64,000 nt of DNA, from NCBI GenBank assembly GCA_029261295.1, contig JAJDBP010000002.1, forward strand, positions 372,001 to 436,000, written 5' to 3'. Source of the stretch: Nitrospirales bacterium. Its GTDB lineage: Bacteria; Nitrospirota; Nitrospiria; Nitrospirales; UBA8639. Positions within the stretch are counted from its first letter, which is position 1. Each line of letters begins with the position of its first letter. Positions 9,301 through 17,218 of the stretch are shown piece after piece. The notes under the pieces were generated by a model. That model had not been told where the DNA came from. It ran no database searches and saw nothing but the letters and a program-made list of their open reading frames with translations. The position numbers and the translations under genes were made by a program.

Positions 9301-9508
9301 GGGCAATTCCTGTTTTCCCCATTCTCTTCAGATTTTTGTTTGCTTCCTTTTAAGTGTTTCAGCTGTCCCAGCCTGAGACACTTTGAGACGCTGGGTTGTG
9401 TCTTCCAAATGATGTCCTCAAATTCAACGCGAAAATATGCAAGAAAAACAAAGCCTTAACTTTGGCTTCGTTCTTGATATAGAGCTCATAGTAGCAAAGG
9501 AGATAATC

Positions 9509-10234
9509 ATGAAAATAAATAAATTTCTAACATCATTTTATATAGGCCTCGTTGCCCTTGCTGTAACCAGCATAGTTGGTGAGGACCTGGCGGCGATTGG
9601 TCCAGAAGTTCTGGTTAGTACTTTTACAGAAGGGCACACTAGCCAATCTTCATACCCATTGCCGGAGGATTGGTCAGTCAGAGTATGGCGAGGGACTCCT
9701 GAAGTTGAAATCATTAAGGAACGCAATGGAACTGTTTTGAGATTGCGAAGTCATCAATCCAACGTAGCCTTGTACAAAACCCTCGACGTTGATTTGGCCC
9801 AGTACCCAAATTTGTCATGGAAATGGAAGGTCACTGAATTGCCGGTACACGGTGATGCCCGTGATGCTGAGCGGGATGATCAAGCAGCTGGGATTTATGT
9901 GATATTTCCAAAATTTCCAGGATTCTTGAATACCCGAATTATTGGGTATCTATGGGAATCGGATGCGCCGGAAGGCACCATTGTGAGAAGCCAAAATGAT
10001 TCAAGAATACACTATGTTGTGGTGAGGAGTGGAAAGTTGAAAATTGGGAAATGGGTTCAGGAAATGCGAAATGTGGGACAAGATTATGAACGCATATTTG
10101 GAGAAAAAGCCACTGCAGTTGGTGGAGTCTCCTTAATGATCGATTCTGATCATACGCGCTCGTCCTCAGAAAGTTTTTTTGGTGAAATTAATTTTTCTTC
10201 CATGCCAAGTCTCCGTATGGCGCAAACCAAGTGA
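9509..10234 (+). CDS. DUF3047 exported protein
   Basis: This 241-residue protein starts at ATG 9509 with AAAGGAGA upstream and has a signal peptide in the first 25 or so residues. The mature part matches the DUF3047 pattern: a phenylalanine-rich N-terminal strand, LSWKWKVTELPVHGDARD, RDDQAAGIYVIF and a late VGGVSLMIDSDHT. DUF3047 proteins are periplasmic, beta-sandwich-like and of unknown role. The next gene overlaps its stop (GTGA). Confidence 0.8.
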   Translation: MKINKFLTSFYIGLVALAVTSIVGEDLAAIGPEVLVSTFTEGHTSQSSYPLPEDWSVRVWRGTPEVEIIKERNGTVLRLRSHQSNVALYKTLDVDLAQYPNLSWKWKVTELPVHGDARDAERDDQAAGIYVIFPKFPGFLNTRIIGYLWESDAPEGTIVRSQNDSRIHYVVVRSGKLKIGKWVQEMRNVGQDYERIFGEKATAVGGVSLMIDSDHTRSSSESFFGEINFSSMPSLRMAQTK

Positions 10235-10737
10235 TTCGGGTCATGGAAGCAGTTGAGGATATTAGGATGCCCCCACTTAACAATTGGTTTCAATCTGCAG
10301 ATTTTAGTTTATCAGGGAATGAAACTTCCACAGAATGGGGGAAAGCAATTCTTGGATATAAACCATCGGAGAGCCAGCAGGTTCTCAAGGTTTCGATATT
10401 CTCAGCAGATCGATATGTTCGAGAATTTCTCCATGGAATATTGGCGTTTCAAGGGTACCGACATATCGATGCAAGGGACCTTCAGGGTTCTTGCTTTGAT
10501 CTGACCTCCGACTCGAATCAAGTCGTCATTGTTGATGGGGTGTATTTGATGGGGGTTGAATCAGAGGGGATTGGTGATCAAATCCAGCGGCTCATTCAGG
10601 AAGGGGCGCACCTCTTGGTTTTGGCTGATGGACAGTTGAAGTCAGATTTCATAGCCATACAAAGAACAAGAGGATGCCAGATTTTATGGAAACCCCTAGA
10701 TTATCGGCAAGTAGGTCAGGTCATGGCGCAAATATAA
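10231..10737 (+). CDS. Degenerate receiver-like (CheY-fold) protein
   Basis: This 168-residue protein has an unordered N-terminus of about 48 residues, then a receiver-like alpha/beta pattern: VLKVSIFSADRYVREFL, an Asp in VVIVDG (residue 102) and Lys-Pro in ILWKPLDY (Lys154). The usual acidic pair at the first strand is reduced to one Asp, so phosphorylation is doubtful. The GTG at 10231 overlaps the TGA of the DUF3047 gene; an ATG at 10243 is the alternative. No output domain is visible. Confidence 0.55.
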   Translation: MIRVMEAVEDIRMPPLNNWFQSADFSLSGNETSTEWGKAILGYKPSESQQVLKVSIFSADRYVREFLHGILAFQGYRHIDARDLQGSCFDLTSDSNQVVIVDGVYLMGVESEGIGDQIQRLIQEGAHLLVLADGQLKSDFIAIQRTRGCQILWKPLDYRQVGQVMAQI

Positions 10738-11168
10738 GGGCGATTGAGGAAAGATAAGAAAAAATAATTGATTGGGCGACTTAGTTCTTAACGAGGGTTT
10801 GGTGCAGCATTGCCCAGGACGATTTCCGACTCCGTGTTTTCGTTTTGAGAAAGGGACTTTAGAGGGGGTACCTTTTTCAGGCCGGAGATTAGGAAGATGG
10901 GGATCGTCCAGGGCTTTTTTTTGAACTCTTCATAATCCTGGTTCGATCATTTTGGTCTCTTAATGCAATTGAAAAGGTAATGGAAGAGGCTTGCATAAGA
11001 GGCTTTTTTAGGCGAGGATAGATCCGGACTGCAATTCAAAGGGAATAACAACCAAGTGGGTTGCTATGAAAGTATGGAGATTGAGTCTCATGGGTTATTT
11101 TATTTCAGCCAATTAATACTTGTATGGCGCCCTGAGCCTAATAATCCCACTATTTAAAGGAGGAGACG
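10738..11168. other. Intergenic region before mscL
   Basis: These 431 bp contain no plausible gene. The only clear signal is the strong ribosome-binding site AAGGAGG just before the mscL ATG. Promoter elements for the channel genes are expected here but could not be assigned by eye. Confidence 0.4.
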
Positions 11169-11594
11169 ATGCTCCAAGAATTTAAAGACTTTGCGATGCG
11201 AGGAAATGTGGTTGATATGGCAGTAGGTATTGTTATCGGTGGTGCTTTTGGAAAAATTATTGCTTCTTTTGTTGGTGATGTGTTGATGCCTCCCATCGGC
11301 TTGCTCATGGGAGGGGTTGATTTTAGCACGTTGGCTATGAAGTTAACCGAAGGTGGTCCTGATGTAGAGCCTGTGTTGCTCAAGTACGGTATGTTCATCC
11401 AGACCGTGGTCGATTTTCTGATTGTGGCCTTTGCTATTTTCATGGTGATCAAATGGATGAATTCCATGAAAAAAGAAGAGGAGGCGCCCCCGGCCGAACC
11501 AACAACCAAAGAATGCGGATTGTGCCAAATGACCATACCTATCAAAGCAACGAGATGTGGGCATTGTACGGCTGAGCTAAAAGCCTCCGCTTAG
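11169..11594 (+). CDS. mscL: Large-conductance mechanosensitive channel MscL with zinc-ribbon tail
   Basis: This is a 141-residue inner-membrane channel that releases solutes on hypo-osmotic shock. The first helix matches MscL ([26 protein letters not shown]), a periplasmic loop follows, then TM2 at about 75-98. The C-terminal helix is replaced after about residue 112 by a ribbon-like sequence CGLCQ...CGHC, a treble-clef/zinc-ribbon type tail that standard MscL lacks. It starts at ATG 11169 with AAGGAGG upstream. It is followed by two more mechanosensitive-type genes. Confidence 0.95.
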   Translation: MLQEFKDFAMRGNVVDMAVGIVIGGAFGKIIASFVGDVLMPPIGLLMGGVDFSTLAMKLTEGGPDVEPVLLKYGMFIQTVVDFLIVAFAIFMVIKWMNSMKKEEEAPPAEPTTKECGLCQMTIPIKATRCGHCTAELKASA

Positions 11595-11649
11595 ATTTGA
11601 AACTCACTTTGATCAATTGCTGTGAATCTTTATGAAAGGGGAGTCATCA

Positions 11650-13113
11650 ATGGACATGACTAAATTAACTGAAACCCTGCAGGAGACCCTTGGTTCTTCC
11701 TTGCCAGGTATCCTTGGAGCATTAGGGATTCTCATCATTGGATGGATTGTCGCTATTGTCATTAGGGCTGGTGTTCGGAAAGGCCTTGGTCTTCTTCAAT
11801 TGAATAAACGTTTAGGGTCTACCACTGGCACTCAGATGGATGTGGAAGGTGGAACGGCGACCACATTGTATTATCTTGTCTTGCTGTTCGTGTTGGTTGG
11901 GTTTTTCAATGCCTTGAATTTGGAGTTGGTGTCAGGACCACTTCGTGGTTTGCTTGACCAGGTGTTGGCGTTTGCCCCAAAAATTGTGGCTGGTGGTGTC
12001 TTGCTTTTAGTCGCATGGGTGCTAGCTACCGTGGTTCGGACCCTGGTGAGTAAAGCCTTACAGGCAACAAGTATGGATGACAAACTCAGTTCCGAAGCTG
12101 GGATGAGTCCAATGAGCGACAACTTGGGGAACGTGTTGTTTTGGCTGATTATCTTGTTGTTTCTCCCGGGGATTCTTGGAACGTTAGAGCTTGATGGAAT
12201 TTTGGCTCCTGTTCAAGGAATGGTCAATGAAATGATGGGGATGCTCCCCAATGTGTTTGGTGCCTTGATCATTGGCGGAGTGGGGTGGTTTGTGGCCAAG
12301 ATTGTGCGAGATTTGGTGAGTAATCTCTTAGCTGCAGGTGGAGCTGATGGAATGGGGGAACAGGTAGGACTCCGAGGGACGATGTCCTTGTCAAAACTTG
12401 TTGGATTAATCACGTATATCCTCATTTTTGTGCCTGCCCTGATCGCAGCTCTCCAGGCCTTAAACATTGAGGTGATTACTGTTCCGGCGACCCAAATGTT
12501 GAATTCCATGATGAGTGCAATTCCCAACATCTTTGCGGCAGCCATTATTTTGGCTGTGGCCTTTTTTGTGTCAAAACTCATTTCGCATCTCATCAGCAAC
12601 TTGTTGGGAGGAATGGGATTTGATCAATTGCCAACGAAGGTTGGTGTAGGGCAAGTGTTTGAAGGTGGGATCACTCCTTCTCAATTAGTTGGTAAGGTTA
12701 TAGTCTTTTTTATCATGCTCTTTGCAACCGTAGAGGCAGCCAACCGATTGGGATTTGACCAACTGTCACAATTGGTGGCGATGTTTATCCAATTTGGTGG
12801 ACAAGTTTTATTAGGAGCCGCCATTATTGGAGTCGGCTTCTGGTTGTCGAATGTTGCCTGTGAGGCGATTCAAAGGGTTGGAGGAAGCAATGGGGGCATG
12901 TTAGCAGGTATTGCTAGGTTTGCTATTTTAGGTCTTGTCTTAGCCATGGGTCTCCGGGCCATGGGCTTAGCGGATGATATTGTCAATCTTGCTTTTGGGC
13001 TCACCTTGGGTGCGATTGCGGTGGCGTTTGCTCTCTCCTTTGGCCTTGGAGGGCGGGAGGCTGCAGGAAAACAAATGGAACATTGGTTAGGTCGTATGCG
13101 CGGGGAACGATAG
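11650..13113 (+). CDS. MscS-like multi-span membrane protein (TM-helix repeat family)
   Basis: This 487-residue protein has about ten hydrophobic segments arranged as repeated units, each with a GALIIGGVGWFVAKIVRDLVSNLL-like helix pair at about 20-60, 110-150, 205-235, 300-330 and 385-420, which is the conserved TM-helix repeat of the PF05552 group. A glycine-rich final block (LGAIAVAFALSFGLGGREAA) resembles the MscS pore helix, but no soluble MscS beta domain follows. It starts at ATG 11650 with GGGGAG upstream. Probably an osmotic or mechanosensitive membrane channel; gating is unproven. Confidence 0.8.
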   Translation: MDMTKLTETLQETLGSSLPGILGALGILIIGWIVAIVIRAGVRKGLGLLQLNKRLGSTTGTQMDVEGGTATTLYYLVLLFVLVGFFNALNLELVSGPLRGLLDQVLAFAPKIVAGGVLLLVAWVLATVVRTLVSKALQATSMDDKLSSEAGMSPMSDNLGNVLFWLIILLFLPGILGTLELDGILAPVQGMVNEMMGMLPNVFGALIIGGVGWFVAKIVRDLVSNLLAAGGADGMGEQVGLRGTMSLSKLVGLITYILIFVPALIAALQALNIEVITVPATQMLNSMMSAIPNIFAAAIILAVAFFVSKLISHLISNLLGGMGFDQLPTKVGVGQVFEGGITPSQLVGKVIVFFIMLFATVEAANRLGFDQLSQLVAMFIQFGGQVLLGAAIIGVGFWLSNVACEAIQRVGGSNGGMLAGIARFAILGLVLAMGLRAMGLADDIVNLAFGLTLGAIAVAFALSFGLGGREAAGKQMEHWLGRMRGER

Positions 13114-13132
13114 TCGTTCCTTTATATACTTT

Positions 13133-13165
13133 GGTGTCAGGGTCATCAGGGATGACTCTGACACC
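13133..13165 (+). terminator. Rho-independent-like stem after the TM-repeat channel gene
   Basis: GGTGTCAGGGTCATC and GATGACTCTGACACC form a 15-bp stem with one G-U wobble and a 3-nt loop, 20 bp after the stop. There is no strong T run on the plus strand. Confidence 0.65.
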
Positions 13166-13360
13166 ACATGAATTTGCTTTCTGAATAGTGTGCTTATCCG
13201 CCAATCTCTTTCCTCTCGTGTTCTCTTCTTTTTCTTTACATAAAACATACGATCAATTACTTTCTTGAAGTAGCCAACCTATCTATGCCAGAGGATATCA
13301 AATGCGGGATGTCCCGAAATCGTTAGACATTTCAGTTATTTCAGTAAAGGAGAATTGATC

Positions 13361-14176
13361 ATGGAAGATGCAATGCAGCAAGGAATTAGCTTGTTAACGA
13401 TATATGGATTGAAAATCATAGGCGCTATTCTTATCTTGATAGTCGGAAAAATGATTGCCAGTTTTGTCCAGAGGAAAGTTGAAAATTGGCTTGTGAAGTC
13501 AGGAAAAGTTGATGCGACGTTAACGGGGTTCTTGGCAAATTTGGCTCGGTATGTCGTTTTAATTGCCACAGTGTTGGCGGTTCTCGCACAATTTGGAATC
13601 GAGACCACCAGTTTGATTGCTGTGTTGGGTGCGGCCAGTTTAGCGATTGGATTGGCGTTGCAGGGGACGCTGAGCAATGTTGCAGCTGGGGTTATGCTCT
13701 TATTTTTTCGCCCATTTAAAACAGGAGATGTGGTTGAGACAGCGGGTATAAAAGGTTCGGTGAAGTCGATCACGTTATTTGTCACCGAATTAGCCACACC
13801 TGATAATGTGCAAATCCTTGTGCCCAATAGTCAGGTGTGGGGGACAGTGGTAAAAAATTATAGCCATCACGAAACTAGGCGGGTAGATTTGGTCATGGGG
13901 ATAGATTATGGGGATGATATTGATAAAGCGCAGTCTGTCGTTAAGCAGGTTGCGACAGGTGATCCGAGAGTTCTGGCGGATCCTGCTCCCATGGTGGTGG
14001 TGGGGAATCTTGGGGAGAGTTCAGTTGATCTGACAATCCGAGTGTGGTGTCAGGCTGGCGACTATTGGCCCGTGAAATTTGATCTTACTAAGACACTCAA
14101 ACAACGATTTGATGCAGAAAAATTGAACATACCCTTTCCTCAGCGAACGATACATATGGTCAAAGCAGAAGGGTAA
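13361..14176 (+). CDS. mscS: Small-conductance mechanosensitive channel MscS family
   Basis: This is a 271-residue inner-membrane channel. Three N-terminal hydrophobic segments end in the pore helix with the MscS signature (VLGAASLAIGLALQGTLSNVAAGVML at about residues 90-115). The beta domain follows (FRPFKTGDVVETAGIKGSV...ILVPNSQVWG) and then the alpha/beta C-terminal domain. The length is near that of E. coli MscS. ATG 13361 has AAAGGAG 8 nt upstream. It has its own upstream gap of 195 bp after a terminator. Confidence 0.95.
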   Translation: MEDAMQQGISLLTIYGLKIIGAILILIVGKMIASFVQRKVENWLVKSGKVDATLTGFLANLARYVVLIATVLAVLAQFGIETTSLIAVLGAASLAIGLALQGTLSNVAAGVMLLFFRPFKTGDVVETAGIKGSVKSITLFVTELATPDNVQILVPNSQVWGTVVKNYSHHETRRVDLVMGIDYGDDIDKAQSVVKQVATGDPRVLADPAPMVVVGNLGESSVDLTIRVWCQAGDYWPVKFDLTKTLKQRFDAEKLNIPFPQRTIHMVKAEG

Positions 14177-14202
14177 GTGAGACCTGGTGGTGATTGAAAG
14201 TC

Positions 14203-14769
14203 CTACCAGTAGCGGAGGAGACCAGTATCAAGGTGGATGAACCCCTGTCGTCGATAATACCCGACACCACCCCGTTTGAGATTGAATGCGGCCCGCCGTA
14301 CTTGAGAGAGCCTGACACCGGTAATAGAAAAATCTACCGCTTGACCGGTGGTGTGTAAACTATTGGGTGCGGCGCCTCGCCCTTGATGGATTAATAATTT
14401 ATTGTAAGAGGGTGACCGATACGCTGAATAAATACGGATTTCGTTCCCTCTTCCCACCAAATTCTCGATCTGATTCAAATCTTCTATGAGTTGGATATCC
14501 ATATCACAGGTTTGATTTGAGTGTGGGCAACGAAAAAAATAATTGAGGTCATGTAAGGCAGCTCGATCGTATTGCTCTGATCGATTCCGATATTTCACCA
14601 ACAGGCGTTCTTTTGTATTGACGTTATAGAGACGAAGCTTTCCTTCAGGGCGTGATTGTGCCGAAATTGAAGGAGGAAAGAGAAAACGACTGCTAAGCAG
14701 TATCATTCCAGCGAAGGAAGTTGTGAGAAAAGCCCGCCTAGACCAAAGTGCCTGTGCCTGTAGGGACAT
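14203..14769 (-). CDS. YcbK/DUF882-type peptidase M15-like protein with Tat-like signal
   Basis: This 188-residue protein starts at ATG 14769 with GGAGGG 7 nt upstream. The N-terminus has SRRAFL followed by a hydrophobic stretch, a Tat-type signal. The mature domain has YSAYRSPSYN, SLHTTGQAVDF and FIHLDTG, which carry the His/Asp metal-ligand pattern of the M15A/DUF882 family (SxHxxGxAxD and HxD). The family is linked to peptidoglycan cleavage or tailoring in the periplasm. It is convergent with mscS (26 bp apart). Confidence 0.85.
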   Translation of the reverse strand: MSLQAQALWSRRAFLTTSFAGMILLSSRFLFPPSISAQSRPEGKLRLYNVNTKERLLVKYRNRSEQYDRAALHDLNYFFRCPHSNQTCDMDIQLIEDLNQIENLVGRGNEIRIYSAYRSPSYNKLLIHQGRGAAPNSLHTTGQAVDFSITGVRLSQVRRAAFNLKRGGVGYYRRQGFIHLDTGLLRYW

Positions 14770-15689
14770 GATGAGGCCCTCCGAATATGATGAATTTGGG
14801 AAAAAAGGGAAGAGAAAAAACGGAAAGATTGACTCGTTTGTACCAAAAAAATGAGCCAAGAGCAATCGGTAACGTACGGGAGCAAATGATGAATCTGAAC
14901 CAAAGATCGTTTTGTCATGTGTATTGTTGATATGGAAAAAATGAATAGTTCTTTAGGAGTGACGGAATCAATAGTTAGGAGAGAGAACGTTTTCCATGAG
15001 TAGTTGGAAAAGATAACCCCAAAAATTTTGAGGAAGAAGGCAAGAGTTTTTTTCCTCATAATCATCAATCTTTTATTTTGATAGGAATTTCATCTTATCG
15101 ATCCCCTCTCAAGAATAAAAATATTTATGAATGACTTGCCTGTATTTTAAAAGTGATTTTGGGATTGATTCGGGTCAATTCCAATATATCTCTTCATTGG
15201 GCAACAATATTCTCTATTAATTCAGTGTTTTCATATCCGGCAAAATATAGACCAGATGAGAAAAATGTATTCCCCAAATTTTGTGGATAACATGGTGGTG
15301 GCTATGGTATTTGGCTTCAGATCATAAGGATTGAAAGATATTTGAGCTATTTGCCTAGTATTTGGGCATAGTATGAAAGTATTTTTTCAGCACTATATTT
15401 TGTGGTGTGAGATTTTTGGCATAGTCGTAAAGGTAGAAAATGACTTTTTCCTTGACTTTCTTTTTTGGATTTGTTCCAGACTGGCTCAATAATATGCTTG
15501 ATTGACTTTCCTGAAATATTTATCCACAGAAATCTATTACCTTTGTTGATAAGGGTAGATTGGCTGCCTGATTTTCGCCTCTATTGATAAGGGTTTTGAC
15601 GTTTCAGAAAAAAATAAGGTGAGGGAGCGGTTTCTTCAGGTCCTTGGAATCATTTCCCCAGACCTGAAGAACGGTACAAATCTAGAGAA
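14770..15689. other. AT-rich intergenic region with two perfect DnaA boxes
   Basis: About 920 bp are AT-rich and free of convincing genes. TTATCCACA, the consensus DnaA box, occurs on the minus strand at 15282-15290 and on the plus strand at 15520-15528. TTGATAAGGGT occurs twice, at 15546-15556 and 15584-15594. No replication gene lies next to it and flanking genes point towards it, which speaks against an origin. It may be a regulatory or DnaA-titration site. Confidence 0.45.
15632..15671 (-). terminator. Stem-loop after the M48 peptidase gene
   Basis: TTCTTCAGGTC at 15632-15642 pairs perfectly with GACCTGAAGAA at 15661-15671 around an 18-nt loop, 19 bp past the stop of the minus-strand operon. 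It has no T run, so its efficiency is uncertain. Confidence 0.55.
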
Positions 15690-16658
15690 TTAACTTGTTT
15701 GTAGAAACTGCTGGAAGCGCTTCGTAAGAAATGGGAGAGCTTGTAGATCAGAATAGCCGCCTAATAACATATTAATCTTTGAGATGCGCAAGGCAGTTGA
15801 GGGGTGGGTCGTGAAAAACCGGGATGATGTATGACCTTCTTCTTTCCCCAGTGACTTGAGGTAATCTCTCAGTCCTTGAGGATGATATCCTGCTCGGTAC
15901 GCATATTCGATTCCCACATCATCAGCTTCGAATTCTTTCTCCTTATCTAACCCTTTGGTAAATAACACTTCAGTCATTTCATCAATGACATTGGAAAACA
16001 TTTCGGGATTTTTTTTCATCGCCGAGAGGGTAAAGTCTGAAACACTACCAAGAATGGCTCCACGGCGAATAGTTTCCAGCATGTGCTGGTGGGTGACATG
16101 AGCAACTTCATGCGCGAGGACTCCAGCCAATTCGGCTTCGTTTTTTAGGGTGTTTAATAGCCCCACTGTAATAAAAATGTATCCCCCTGGTGCAGCAAAC
16201 GCATTTTGTTCCTGACTATTCAGGATGGAAAAATGATATTCAAGCGTGGGTCGATCAGAAAACTCAGCCACGGTTTTTCCGACTAAATTAATATAGCGAA
16301 TCCATTCTTGGTTCGGATATTCTCCTCCAAATCGGCTGAAGGCTTCGACCGCCACGGCTTCCCCCAGAGTGATTTCTTCTTCCTCGCCAATCGGTTGAAG
16401 CGATTCTACGACCCCCAGGCCTTTTTTAAATAGGTCGATCTTCTTGTTTTTGATACCAAATGCTTCACCTAAGCCTTGAATCAGGTCTGGAGATTCTTTA
16501 TTAGGCGATTTTTCAATTGATCCTTCTTGGGGAGGTGGCACTTGTTCTTTTTTCGGAGACGGAGCTTTCAGTAGGTCGTCTAGAAATCCGCTGATTCCGG
16601 TACTTGGAAGAACCAAGAATAGGAGGGTGAGACTGCTTAAGATTATGAGTCGTTTCAT
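15690..16658 (-). CDS. M48-family periplasmic metalloprotease
   Basis: This 322-residue protein has a signal peptide at 1-22, a Pro/Glu-rich linker to about residue 60, then a peptidase M48 domain with zinc motif HEVAH at 183-187 and a downstream EFEADD acid that supplies the third ligand near 240. The pattern AAPGGYIFITVGLL before the motif is typical of BepA/LoiP-like periplasmic proteases that act on outer-membrane assembly. Its ATG overlaps the stop of the SH3-protein gene (ATGA), so it is translationally coupled at the end of the CHAT operon. Confidence 0.93.
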   Translation of the reverse strand: MKRLIILSSLTLLFLVLPSTGISGFLDDLLKAPSPKKEQVPPPQEGSIEKSPNKESPDLIQGLGEAFGIKNKKIDLFKKGLGVVESLQPIGEEEEITLGEAVAVEAFSRFGGEYPNQEWIRYINLVGKTVAEFSDRPTLEYHFSILNSQEQNAFAAPGGYIFITVGLLNTLKNEAELAGVLAHEVAHVTHQHMLETIRRGAILGSVSDFTLSAMKKNPEMFSNVIDEMTEVLFTKGLDKEKEFEADDVGIEYAYRAGYHPQGLRDYLKSLGKEEGHTSSRFFTTHPSTALRISKINMLLGGYSDLQALPFLTKRFQQFLQTS

Positions 16659-17218
16659 TGGGCACCTCCGGAAAATTCACCTAAGTTTCCAGCTTTCTTG
16701 AATGTCATCAATTCATTGGAGGACACAGAAAATGCTTCCATGCGATCGACGGCATCGCGATGCTCCTGTTTGATCTGCTTGTCTTTGACATATTGTTCGG
16801 TGGATTCTTTAAGGCCGCGAATGCTTCCACCTGCTCGCGATTCGCGAGCCGCAATTTTTCGTCTTCCTGTTAATCCTGAAAGGCCGGAGCCACTTTTGCC
16901 CTTGGGTTTAGTAGAGGAGAGTCTAAATGTAAAGACCCAACCCGTTTTCCCTTTGGCTGTTTTAACCTTGGCCAGTCGGCCTGCCTTGCTGAGAACAGTG
17001 ACTCCTTCTCCAAGTTTTAGTTTAGTGACGACTGCGGAGGTGGGCGATTTTCCCGTCGTAACCTTCACGCCCTCTTGTTTGGCGTACAGTGTAGCGGACC
17101 AAGAGAGTGAGGGAAGGAAGAATATCCCTCCGCACATGATAATAATGGCCAAATACCTGTGCATGTTGGAAGAGGATCGAAGCGGAGTATCTTTTCTCGT
17201 TTGATCGAAAGGTGTCAT
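16655..17218 (-). CDS. Exported SH3-domain protein
   Basis: This 187-residue protein has a hydrophobic segment at about 20-40 followed by an SH3-type domain (ATLYAKQEGVKVTTGK...VLSKAGRLAKVKTAKGKTGWV) at about 42-100. A Lys/Gly/Ser-rich, probably disordered region and a helical tail follow. Bacterial SH3 domains usually bind peptidoglycan or proteins. The ATG at 17218 overlaps the TGA of the CHAT gene (ATGA); an ATG at 17164 directly before the signal peptide is an alternative. It sits between a protease-type CHAT gene and an M48 protease and may link the two. Confidence 0.75.
   Translation of the reverse strand: MTPFDQTRKDTPLRSSSNMHRYLAIIIMCGGIFFLPSLSWSATLYAKQEGVKVTTGKSPTSAVVTKLKLGEGVTVLSKAGRLAKVKTAKGKTGWVFTFRLSSTKPKGKSGSGLSGLTGRRKIAARESRAGGSIRGLKESTEQYVKDKQIKQEHRDAVDRMEAFSVSSNELMTFKKAGNLGEFSGGAQ

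Noticed and set aside
14770-15689. Chromosomal replication origin
   Set aside because: Two DnaA boxes are present, but no replication genes lie near and flanking genes converge on the region; reported only as an observation.
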